Origin: Propionibacteriaceae bacterium P6A17
Lineage (GTDB): Bacteria; Actinomycetota; Actinomycetes; Propionibacteriales; Propionibacteriaceae
Assembly: GCA_000619965.1 (NCBI GenBank)
Contig: JHVD01000003.1
Location: forward strand, 62,001-126,000
Direction of reading: 5' to 3'
Length of the DNA: 64,000 nt
Shown here: positions 17,711 to 25,842 of the stretch, one piece after another
Layout of the letters: each line of letters opens with the position of its first letter
Position numbering within the stretch: the stretch's first letter is position 1
Program-made: the position numbers and the translations under genes
Notes under the pieces: model-generated
Database searches by the model: none
The model's input: the letters and a program-made list of their open reading frames with translations, nothing else
What the model was told of the DNA's origin: nothing

Positions 17711-19642
17711 ATGCGCCCTGAACAACTCGAGCTTCTCCAGACCCTCTCCCGTCCCACCATCCACCCCGACGGCACCGTCGCCGTCGTCGCGGTGACCCGG
17801 CCGAGCTTCGTCGTCGACGACTACGTCGGCCAGCTCTGGCGAGTGCCGCTGACAGACGGTCAGCCCCGACGGATCACCCGCGGCTACCACGACTTCGCGC
17901 CGCAGTTCTCGCCCGACGGCACCCTGTTGGCGTTCCTCCGCCGCCAGCCGGGTGCGAGGCCGCAGGTGTTCGTCGCGCCGGCTGCGGGCGGCGAGGCGGT
18001 CCAGGTGACCGACCAGAAGCTCGGCATCTCAGCATTCGCGTTCTCCGACGACTCCGCCCGGCTCGTGTTCACGTCGCGGGTACCCGTCGACGGACGCTAC
18101 GGCACGGTCGACGACATCGACGGCGGCCACGAGGATCCGCGCGCGTTCACCGACTTCCAGACCCGCCACAACGGCCTCGGCTGGTACCGCGACCGTCCCG
18201 CGCAGGTGTTCGTCGTCGACGTGCCGGATCCTGCCGCCGAGCCCGTGTTCGAGGCGAAGGGGCAGGGCAAGCGGCACGACGTCGACGCCCCCGCTCGATT
18301 CCCGGAGCCGACGCGCCTCACCGACGACGACCTCGACTGGTCGGGTGCGATCTTCGACGCCGACGGCTCCGTGCTCGCGTGCGCCAACCGCAAGGGCGAC
18401 GACACCCTCGAAACCGAGCTGTGGCGGCTGCGCGACGGCGCCGAGCCCGAGTCGCTGACCGCCGGGCTGCGGCTGTCGGCGAGCACCCCGCGCCGCAGCG
18501 GCGAGCTCCTCTACTTCGTGGCCGGCACCATCGGCGACGGGCTGGACTTCGTCGGCCACCACGGCACCGTCTGGCTGGCGGGCGCGCAGCCGCGGCAGCT
18601 CGTCGACGCCACCGTCACCGGCGCCCTCGCCGCGCTCGCCGACGGCCGGGTCGTCGCCCCCGACGTGCACCGGGGCGCGGGCCGGGCGGTGCTCGTCGGC
18701 ACCGACGGCGTCGAGATCCTCGAGGACGCGACGTGGGACGTCCAGCAGGTCGACACGGCCGGCGACGTGCTCGTCGCCACGGTCACCTCCCCGACCAGCA
18801 CGGGCGAGCTAGCGGTGTGGCGCGACGGGCGCTTCGACGTGCTGACCCGCTTCTCGGCCGAGCTCGCCGACGCCGTGGTGCCGCAGGAGACCACGGCGAC
18901 GGCCCCCGACGGCCACCCCGTCCACGGCTGGACCCTCACCCCGGCCGGCGACGGCCCCCACCCAGTGCTGCTGATGATCCACGGCGGCCCCTACCACGGC
19001 TACGGCCGCGGCTTCTTCGACGAGGCGCAGGTCGCCGTCGAGGCGGGGTATGCCGTCGTGATGTGCAATCCGCGAGGGTCGTGGGGCTACGGCACCGAAC
19101 ACGGCCGGGCCATCAAGGGAGACATGGGCAACCTCGACCACGCCGACGTGATCGCGTTCCTCGAGCACTGCCTCGACGTCAACCCGGCGTTCGACCGCGA
19201 CCGGCTCGGCATCATGGGCGGCTCGTACGGCGGCTACCTCACCGCCTGGATCATCGGCCACGACCACCGCTTCAAGGGGGCCATCGTCGAGCGCGGCTTC
19301 CTCGACGTGTGGAGCTTCGTCGGTTCGTCCGACATCGGCTGGTTCTTCCCGCAGCAGTACACGAGCTACGACCGCGCGGAGGCGGACCGCCAGTCGCCGA
19401 TGACGTACGCCGCGCAGGTGCGCACGCCGACGCTCATCATCCACTCCGAACAGGACCTGCGCTGCCCCATCCACCAGGGGTTGCAGTACCACGCGCTGCT
19501 GAAGCAGGCGGGCGTCGATGCGGAGATGCTCGTCTTCCCGGGCGAGGACCACGAGCTCACACGCTCCGGCACGCCGTGGCATCGCAGGCAGCGATTCGAG
19601 GCCGTCATGGGCTTCTGGGCCAAGCACCTGCCGGTGGGTTAG
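17711..19642 (+). CDS. S9-family (acylaminoacyl-type) serine peptidase
   Basis: 643 residues: an N-terminal beta-propeller (WD40-like blades such as DGTLLAFLRRQPG) of ~380 residues and a C-terminal alpha/beta-hydrolase domain. The catalytic triad is visible: S505 in GGSYGG, D582 in SEQDLRCP, H614 in GEDHEL. There is no signal peptide, so it is cytoplasmic. It is expected to cleave oligopeptides or blocked N-terminal residues. The start at 17711 is supported by a TACTGT box 7 bases upstream and by a beginning (MRPEQLELLQTLSRP) typical of the family. It appears monocistronic. Confidence 0.88.
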   Translation: MRPEQLELLQTLSRPTIHPDGTVAVVAVTRPSFVVDDYVGQLWRVPLTDGQPRRITRGYHDFAPQFSPDGTLLAFLRRQPGARPQVFVAPAAGGEAVQVTDQKLGISAFAFSDDSARLVFTSRVPVDGRYGTVDDIDGGHEDPRAFTDFQTRHNGLGWYRDRPAQVFVVDVPDPAAEPVFEAKGQGKRHDVDAPARFPEPTRLTDDDLDWSGAIFDADGSVLACANRKGDDTLETELWRLRDGAEPESLTAGLRLSASTPRRSGELLYFVAGTIGDGLDFVGHHGTVWLAGAQPRQLVDATVTGALAALADGRVVAPDVHRGAGRAVLVGTDGVEILEDATWDVQQVDTAGDVLVATVTSPTSTGELAVWRDGRFDVLTRFSAELADAVVPQETTATAPDGHPVHGWTLTPAGDGPHPVLLMIHGGPYHGYGRGFFDEAQVAVEAGYAVVMCNPRGSWGYGTEHGRAIKGDMGNLDHADVIAFLEHCLDVNPAFDRDRLGIMGGSYGGYLTAWIIGHDHRFKGAIVERGFLDVWSFVGSSDIGWFFPQQYTSYDRAEADRQSPMTYAAQVRTPTLIIHSEQDLRCPIHQGLQYHALLKQAGVDAEMLVFPGEDHELTRSGTPWHRRQRFEAVMGFWAKHLPVG

Positions 19643-19714
19643 GACGCAGGGGGTGTCGTCGGGCTTCACCTCCCGGCGACCCCGTCGCCCGGCGGCCTTG
19701 TCGGAGCAGTGCCG

Positions 19715-19720
19715 TAGTCT
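19715..19720 (+). promoter_or_regulatory. -10 box of a leaderless promoter (treY)
   Basis: TAGTCT, 6 bases, then GTG 19727. The leaderless arrangement supports the GTG start. Confidence 0.6.
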
Positions 19721-19726
19721 GGCGAG

Positions 19727-22189
19727 GTGCAGATCGTGTCCACGTATCGTCTCCAACTGACCGCCGACTTCACGTTCGACGACGCCGCCCAGCGGGTCCC
19801 CTACCTCGCCGCGCTCGGGGTGACGCACCTGTTCTGCTCCCCCATCCTCCAGGCGGCGCCCGGCTCGACGCACGGCTACGACGTGTGCGACCACTCCCTC
19901 GTCTCCGAGGAGCTGGGCGGCGAAGCCGCCTTCCGACGTCTGGCCGCGGCTGCGTCGCAGCACGGGCTGGGCATCGTCGTGGACGTGGTCCCCAACCACA
20001 TGTCCGTGCCCACGCCGCTGTGGCACAACCGGGCCCTGTGGGAGGTGCTGCGGGAGGGCGCGCAGTCCCGGTATGCGCACTGGTTCGACATGGACCTCTC
20101 GGGCGACCAAGCCATCCTCATGCCCGTGCTCGGTGACAAGATCGGCAAGGAGCTGGCCGCCGGCAACATCACCGTCGAGCGCAGGGAGGTGCCCGGCATC
20201 GGCGAGCAGTGCGTCGTGCGCTACTTCGATCACGCCTTCCCCGTCCGCCCGGGCACCGAGGAACTGCCGCTCGCCGAGTTGTTGGAGCACCAGTGGTATC
20301 GGCTGGCCCACTGGCGCGTCGGCGCCGATGAGCTCAACTACCGTCGGTTCTTCGACGTCGACACGCTCGCCGCGGTCCGCGTCGAGGACCGCAGCGTGTT
20401 CGACGCCACCCACGCGAAGCTGCTGGAGCTGTACCGCGAGGGACTGATCGCCGGCTTCCGCATCGACCACATCGACGGGCTCGCGAACCCGCGCCGCTAC
20501 CTCGCCGACCTCCGCGAGGCCACGGACGGGGCGTGGGTCGTCGTCGAGAAAATCCTCGAGATCGAGGAGACGCTGCCCGACGAGTTCGACTGCGCCGGCA
20601 CCACCGGCTACGACGCGTTGGTGCGCGTCGGGGCGCTGTTCCAGGACTCGTCCGCGCTGCCGCGGCTCAACGACATCTGGGAGGGCGCCGTCGGCTCCGC
20701 CCAAGGCTTCCACGCCACCCTGCTCGAGGCGAAGCGCGAAGTCATCTCCACGATGCTGTTCACGGAGGTCAATCGGCTCGCAGGGATCGTCGTCGCGATC
20801 TGCGACGACGACATCCGGCTCCGCGACCACACCCGTCGCCAGATCCACCACGCCATCACCGAACTGCTCGTCGCGATGGACCGCTACCGCGCCTACGTCG
20901 AGCCCGGACGCCCCACCAGCGAGCACGAACGGGCGGTCCTCGCCGACGCCGCCGAGCGGGCCCGCGCCAATTTGGCCGAGGACGAGTTGGACACGCTGGA
21001 CCTCGTCGTGGCGCTCGCCGCCGACGACCCGGGCACCGGCGACGACCGGCTGCGGGCCGAGTTCGTGATCCGCTTCGCGCAGGCGTGCGGGCCGGTCATG
21101 GCGAAGGCGAAGGAGGACACGTCGTTCTACCGCTGGAACCGCTTCATCGGCGTCAACGAGGTGGGCGCGGAGCCGACGATCGTCGGCCTCCCCCCGGACG
21201 CATTCCACGACTTCTGCCTGCAGCTCACCGCCGCGTGGCCCGAGGCGATGACCACCCTGTCCACGCACGACACGAAACGCTCGGAGGACGTGCGCGCCAG
21301 GCTGTCGGCCATCACCGAGTATCCGCGCGAGTGGGCCGCGTGCGTGAGCGAATTGCAGGCGGCCACGCTCGAGTCGCGCAGTGAGCTTGTCGACGGCGCC
21401 ACCGAGCTGTTCCTGTGGCAGACGTTGGCCGCGACGTGGACCCTGCCGGGCAGCAGCGCCGGCGCCCAACCGATCTCGGCGGAGCGGCTCGCCAACTACC
21501 TGACGAAGGCGATGCGCGAAGCGAAGACGCACACCGGCTGGACCTCCCCCGACGACGCCTACGAACAGGCCGTGTTGACGCTCGCGGCCGCCGCGCTGGG
21601 CAACGACGCCGTCGCCACCGCCCTCGACGCCTTCACCGCGACGACCAGCGCGTCCGTGCGCGCCAACATCCTCGGCGCAAAGCTCCTGCAGCTCACGATG
21701 CCGGGCGTGCCCGACGTGTACCAGGGCTGCGAGGTGGTGGACCTCTCCCTGGTGGACCCGGACAACCGTCGCCCCGTCGACTTCTACCGCCAGCAGGGCC
21801 TCCTCACGTCGGTGCTCTCCGGCTCCGTCCAGGGCCTCGACGCGGAGAAGCTGCTCGTCACCGCCGGCGCACTCCGGCATCGGCGCGCCCACGCCGACGC
21901 CTACCGGGGCCCCGCCGCCACCTACCGGCCCATCGCCACCACGACGGGGCACGCCGTCGCATTCGCCCGCGGGGTGGGCGACGACATCGCCGCCATCGCC
22001 GTGGCCACGCGGCTGCCGTCGCGGCTGACCGAACGCGGCGGCTGGGGAGAGCACACCCTCGCACTGCCCGAGGGCAGATTCCGCGACGTGCTCACCGGGC
22101 GCGAAATCCCCGGCGGACAGACCGCCATCGCGCAGGTGCTCGACGACCTGCCCGTCGCCCTCCTGGAACCGCTGCCCGCCCAACAGTGA
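19727..22189 (+). CDS. treY: Maltooligosyl trehalose synthase
   Basis: 820 residues from GTG 19727. A GH13 enzyme that turns the reducing-end alpha-1,4 bond of maltodextrin or glycogen chains into an alpha-1,1 bond. Conserved regions: DVVPNHMS (region I), GFRIDHIDGL with nucleophile D247, VVVEKIL with acid/base E274, and STHDTKR with D515. The length is slightly more than usual for the family. The second trehalose step is encoded immediately downstream (61-base gap). It is cytoplasmic and makes trehalose from storage glucan for stress protection. No debranching gene (treX) is in the window. Confidence 0.94.
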   Translation: MQIVSTYRLQLTADFTFDDAAQRVPYLAALGVTHLFCSPILQAAPGSTHGYDVCDHSLVSEELGGEAAFRRLAAAASQHGLGIVVDVVPNHMSVPTPLWHNRALWEVLREGAQSRYAHWFDMDLSGDQAILMPVLGDKIGKELAAGNITVERREVPGIGEQCVVRYFDHAFPVRPGTEELPLAELLEHQWYRLAHWRVGADELNYRRFFDVDTLAAVRVEDRSVFDATHAKLLELYREGLIAGFRIDHIDGLANPRRYLADLREATDGAWVVVEKILEIEETLPDEFDCAGTTGYDALVRVGALFQDSSALPRLNDIWEGAVGSAQGFHATLLEAKREVISTMLFTEVNRLAGIVVAICDDDIRLRDHTRRQIHHAITELLVAMDRYRAYVEPGRPTSEHERAVLADAAERARANLAEDELDTLDLVVALAADDPGTGDDRLRAEFVIRFAQACGPVMAKAKEDTSFYRWNRFIGVNEVGAEPTIVGLPPDAFHDFCLQLTAAWPEAMTTLSTHDTKRSEDVRARLSAITEYPREWAACVSELQAATLESRSELVDGATELFLWQTLAATWTLPGSSAGAQPISAERLANYLTKAMREAKTHTGWTSPDDAYEQAVLTLAAAALGNDAVATALDAFTATTSASVRANILGAKLLQLTMPGVPDVYQGCEVVDLSLVDPDNRRPVDFYRQQGLLTSVLSGSVQGLDAEKLLVTAGALRHRRAHADAYRGPAATYRPIATTTGHAVAFARGVGDDIAAIAVATRLPSRLTERGGWGEHTLALPEGRFRDVLTGREIPGGQTAIAQVLDDLPVALLEPLPAQQ

Positions 22190-22238
22190 GCACCCGTTGG
22201 GCCGAGGGTGGACGTCGCGGGATGCGCTGGGCACCTTC

Positions 22239-22244
22239 TAGGGT
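22239..22244 (+). promoter_or_regulatory. -10 box ahead of treZ
   Basis: TAGGGT followed by GGAGGG and ATG 22251. The box-to-ATG distance of 6 fits a leaderless start, but GGAGGG directly against the ATG could also belong to a longer treYZ transcript. Confidence 0.5.
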
Positions 22245-22250
22245 GGAGGG

Positions 22251-23972
22251 ATGCGCGACATCACCCGCCCCGAGGTCTGGGCCCCCAATGCAGCGACAGT
22301 CGAGCTGGTCGTCGAGGGCGATCCCTCGCCGATGGCGCGGGGGGCACGGCGCGGCTGGTGGGAGGCGTCGCCGCTCGCGCCGGGCACGCGGTATGCGTTC
22401 TCCCTCGACGGTGGGCCGGCGTTGCCGGATCCTCGCAGTCTGAGCCAGCCCGGCGGCCCGCACGAGCCGAGCGCGATCGTCGACCCCGCCATCTTCCGCC
22501 GCCCCCAGTGGGAGGGGGTGGCGCTGCGGGGCCGGCCACTGTACGAGTTGCACGTCGGGACGTTCACCGACGAGGGCACGTTCGACGCCGCGATCCGCCG
22601 GCTGGACCATCTCGTCGACCTGGGAGTCGCTGGCGTGGAGGTGATGCCGGTGGCGGATTTCCCCGGCGTGCGCGGTTGGGGCTACGACGGCACGGGCCTG
22701 TACTCGGTGCACCGCGCCTACGGCGGGCCGGAGGGGTTCGTGCGGTTCATCGACGCGTGCCACGAGCGGGGTCTGGGCGTGGTGCTCGACGTCGTGCACA
22801 ACCACCTTGGCCCCGAGGGCAACTTCCTCGCACAGTTCGGGCCCTATTTCACGAGCCGCCACCACACCCCGTGGGGTGCGGCGATCAACCTGGACGACGT
22901 CGGCGCCACGGAGGTGCGTCGCTTCCTGTTCGAGGCGGTGGAGCAGTGGATCGTGGACTTCCAGGTCGACGGGCTCAGGCTCGACGCCGTGCACGAGCTG
23001 CGTGACGGCTCCGACCAGCACTTCCTCGCCGAATTGGCCGGTCGGGCGCGCGAGTGGGGGCGTCGCGTCGGGCGGCCGCTGTTCATCACCGTGGAGTCCG
23101 ACCTCAACCAGGCGTCGATGGTGAGCCCCGTCGGCTCCGTGCGCGGGGCGCGAGGCATGGACGCGCAGTGGGCCGACGACATCCACCACGCCCTGCACGC
23201 CTTCTTCACCGGCGAGCAGCAGGGCTACTACTGCGACTTCGGCGACGTCCACGTGCTCGGCAAGGCGCTGTCGAGCGTGTTCGTCCACGACGGCGGCCAC
23301 TCGACCTTCCGCGGGCGCGAGTGGGGAGCCCCCGTCGAGCTCGCCGGCGAACACTACGATGCGCAGTCGTTCGTCGTGTTCATCCAGAACCACGACCAGG
23401 TCGGCAACCGCGCCAGCGGCGACCGCCTCACCGACGCGCCCCGCCAGGCGGCCGCGGCGGCGCTGTACCTGCTCGCGCCGTTCACGCCAATGCTGTTCAT
23501 GGGCGAGGAATGGGCCGCGACGACGCCCTTCCCCTTCTTCTCGCATCTGGGCGACGAGCTGGGCCCGCTCGTCAGCGCCGGCCGGGCCCGCGAGTTCGAG
23601 GCGATGGGCTGGCAGGGGACGGTGCCGGATCCACAGGCCGAGGCCACCTTCCGGTCGGCGGTGCTCGACTGGGACGAGCGCCAACGCGGGGGGCATCGTC
23701 GGATGCTCGACTGGTACCGCACCCTGCTCTCGCTACGGAGCCTGCTGCCGGGAGCCACCGATCCCTCGCTGGCGGCCACTCGCGTCGAGGTCGTCGACGA
23801 CGACACCCTCGTCCTCCACCGCCCCGGCTTCGCGGTGGCCGCGACCCGCTCCGCGGGCACGACCACCGTCCCGCTGACCGGCCACCTGCTCGCCGCCTGG
23901 GAGGCGCCGGAGCGCGACACGGCCGGCCGCTGGCGGCTGACCGGCCCGGGGGCCATCGTCGTCGGGCTCTGA
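22251..23972 (+). CDS. treZ: Malto-oligosyltrehalose trehalohydrolase
   Basis: 573 residues, GH13. It releases free trehalose from the maltooligosyl-trehalose made by TreY. A short N-terminal beta-domain (VWAPNAATVELVVEG) is followed by the barrel with VVLDVVHNH (region I), GLRLDAVHEL with D245, ITVESD with E282, and QNHDQVGNRASGDRL (region IV). It lies 61 bases after treY in the same direction, so the pair forms a functional module. Confidence 0.94.
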   Translation: MRDITRPEVWAPNAATVELVVEGDPSPMARGARRGWWEASPLAPGTRYAFSLDGGPALPDPRSLSQPGGPHEPSAIVDPAIFRRPQWEGVALRGRPLYELHVGTFTDEGTFDAAIRRLDHLVDLGVAGVEVMPVADFPGVRGWGYDGTGLYSVHRAYGGPEGFVRFIDACHERGLGVVLDVVHNHLGPEGNFLAQFGPYFTSRHHTPWGAAINLDDVGATEVRRFLFEAVEQWIVDFQVDGLRLDAVHELRDGSDQHFLAELAGRAREWGRRVGRPLFITVESDLNQASMVSPVGSVRGARGMDAQWADDIHHALHAFFTGEQQGYYCDFGDVHVLGKALSSVFVHDGGHSTFRGREWGAPVELAGEHYDAQSFVVFIQNHDQVGNRASGDRLTDAPRQAAAAALYLLAPFTPMLFMGEEWAATTPFPFFSHLGDELGPLVSAGRAREFEAMGWQGTVPDPQAEATFRSAVLDWDERQRGGHRRMLDWYRTLLSLRSLLPGATDPSLAATRVEVVDDDTLVLHRPGFAVAATRSAGTTTVPLTGHLLAAWEAPERDTAGRWRLTGPGAIVVGL

Positions 23973-24141
23973 CACGGCCGGGGGCTGGGGGTCGGCTGTC
24001 GTGGCCTTGCAACCGCCCCGCGAGGCCGCAGCTACCACTGGCGGCTGAGTCTTCCACTGCCGATCCCACGAGCCAGACCCGCCGGCCCACGGTCGGCGCG
24101 TCTGCGCGCGAGCTGTCGGGCGCGTGGGGCACACTGCCCGG

Positions 24142-24876
24142 ATGGGGATTTCCAAGGTCGACGAACGCGCCCGTGCTTGGGCGGTCCATGCGCTCACGTT
24201 GTCGGGGTTCGCCTTCGCGATGCTGGCGACGCTCGCACTCATCGACGGCGCGATCGCCTGGATGTGGCTCTGGCTAGGGGTTGCGATGCTGATCGATGGG
24301 GTGGACGGCAGCCTCGCGCGTCGCGCACGGGTGCGGGAGATCCTGCCTTGGTTCGACGGCGGCATCGTCGACATCGTCGTTGACTACCTCACCTGGACGT
24401 TCATTCCGGCCGTGTTCATGGCGCTCCACCTGCCGCTGGGGCCCGCGCCCGTGCCTGCGCTGCTGGCGATTGTCGTGTTGACGAGCTCGATGTTCTGCTA
24501 CGCCAACGCCCACTGGAAGTCGACCGACCACTACTTCGTCGGCTTCCCTGCCGCGTGGAACGTCGCCGCCGTCGCGATGTACGTGCTCGGCCTGCCCGCG
24601 TGGGCGAACATCGCCGTCACGCTCACGCTGGTGGTCTTGACGCTCGTGCCGACGCACTACACCCACCCGTTCCGCGTACAGCGCTTCAGGGCGCTCAACA
24701 TCGCCGCGATCCTGCTGTGGGTGCTGGCCACGGGGGCGCTCGTAGCGTTGGCGCCGCTGCGGCCGTGGTGGCTGCTCGCGCTGTTCTGGCTGGGCGGCGG
24801 CTGGTTCCTCGTGAGCGGAGTGCTACGCGACCTCACCGGCGCCGCGAAGGCGCCGCACCACGAGGCGATCGCGTAG
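24142..24876 (+). CDS. pcs: CDP-alcohol phosphatidyltransferase, phosphatidylcholine-synthase-like
   Basis: 244 residues, about eight membrane segments. The CDP-alcohol phosphotransferase motif is present: D52-G, D55-G-SLAR60, then G74-xx-D77-xxx-D81. The wide spacing between AR and G, and the run LPWFDGGIVDIVVDYLT, match phosphatidylcholine synthases, which join choline to CDP-diacylglycerol. ATG 24142 follows a CACACT box by 6 bases; GTG 24124 is an upstream alternative. The 3' end overlaps the convergent next gene by 54 bases. Choline as substrate is inferred from motif spacing only. Confidence 0.8.
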   Translation: MGISKVDERARAWAVHALTLSGFAFAMLATLALIDGAIAWMWLWLGVAMLIDGVDGSLARRARVREILPWFDGGIVDIVVDYLTWTFIPAVFMALHLPLGPAPVPALLAIVVLTSSMFCYANAHWKSTDHYFVGFPAAWNVAAVAMYVLGLPAWANIAVTLTLVVLTLVPTHYTHPFRVQRFRALNIAAILLWVLATGALVALAPLRPWWLLALFWLGGGWFLVSGVLRDLTGAAKAPHHEAIA

Positions 24877-25746
24877 CCAGCGCCATCCCTCGAGCGCGAC
24901 CGCTGCGGCGATCATCCCGACGACGATCAGCGTCACGAACCACGGATAGCCGCGCCCGTGCGTCCAGAAGTAGACGTAGGGCGCGACGAACGTTGCGAGC
25001 GCGACGACCACCCCCAGTAGCCGCGTGTGTGCGTGTCGGGCCGCGACCATCGCGATGATGCCCCACGTGTACGGGATGGCGGTGAGGACGTCGATGACCC
25101 AGATGATCCACACGTTGCCGTGGAACTCCTTCACGAACATCACCGGCAACGCCCGCAGCGACGAGTAGATCAGCACGATCAGGTAGGCGATCACCTTCGG
25201 GCTGCGCAGGAATCGCAGCACCGACGGGCGTTCCACGACGTCGACCTCCGCCTCACGCAGTGCGCGCAGGTCATGCCTGGAGACGCGCATCGTGTCGGTC
25301 CCCTTGGTGGCCCACCGCATGAAGTGACGCTGCTCGTCGCTGCCAGCCAGCCATGCCCGGGCGAGGGCGCAAGGGTTGACCGCGACGGGGACCCTGCCGT
25401 CGTGCTCGGGGCCGGCTTGGCGGACCAACCCGTGACCGGCTCTGCGCTGCACCTCCGGCAGATCCTCGACGTCGAGCTCGGCCAGCCACAGCCACTGCCG
25501 ACGCTCGAGGGCTCCCCGAAGATCGTGGGCGAAGCCGAGGTCCCACTCGTGCCCGCTGCCGAGCCGCTCGATCCAGGTGTGCGGTACATACCCGAAGGAG
25601 GACACGTTGGCGGGGTTGAGGTCGCCGATGCGGTCGGCGCCCGAGACTTCGAGCAGCACCTGCGGGTCGAGCGCATGGTCGCGGGCGAAGGCCACGTCGC
25701 CCACGCTGTACGTCACGAAGAGCCGTTCCCACCACTGCGTCGCCAT
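24823..25746 (-). CDS. Uncharacterised membrane protein with cytoplasmic N-terminal domain
   Basis: 307 residues from the ATG at 25746 (a CACGAT box lies 6 bases upstream on this strand). Residues 1 to ~185 are soluble and acidic/basic mixed, including WIERLGSGHEWDLGFAHDLRGAL and a segment VSRHDLRALREAEVDVVERPSVLRFLRSPK. Residues ~185-290 hold four hydrophobic helices, and the tail is arginine-rich. I do not recognise the family. Its tail-to-tail overlap with the Pcs gene means the two transcripts share antisense sequence. Confidence 0.65.
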   Translation of the reverse strand: MATQWWERLFVTYSVGDVAFARDHALDPQVLLEVSGADRIGDLNPANVSSFGYVPHTWIERLGSGHEWDLGFAHDLRGALERRQWLWLAELDVEDLPEVQRRAGHGLVRQAGPEHDGRVPVAVNPCALARAWLAGSDEQRHFMRWATKGTDTMRVSRHDLRALREAEVDVVERPSVLRFLRSPKVIAYLIVLIYSSLRALPVMFVKEFHGNVWIIWVIDVLTAIPYTWGIIAMVAARHAHTRLLGVVVALATFVAPYVYFWTHGRGYPWFVTLIVVGMIAAAVALEGWRWLRDRLVVRRLRGAGEVA

Positions 25747-25842
25747 CCGGCCATCGTGCCACGTTCGGGCGCGAGCCGACACCACCGCGCCGACTCTCCG
25801 CGGCACCGCCGCTCGACCGCCGCGCCCGAGCGCGCAAAGCCA

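Noticed and set aside
18809-22234. Long open frame on the minus strand (1141 codons) opposite treY and the S9 peptidase
   Set aside because: It covers well-supported genes on the other strand, has no recognisable domain and consists of the Arg/Gly/Val/Asp-rich text typical of antisense frames in GC-rich DNA.
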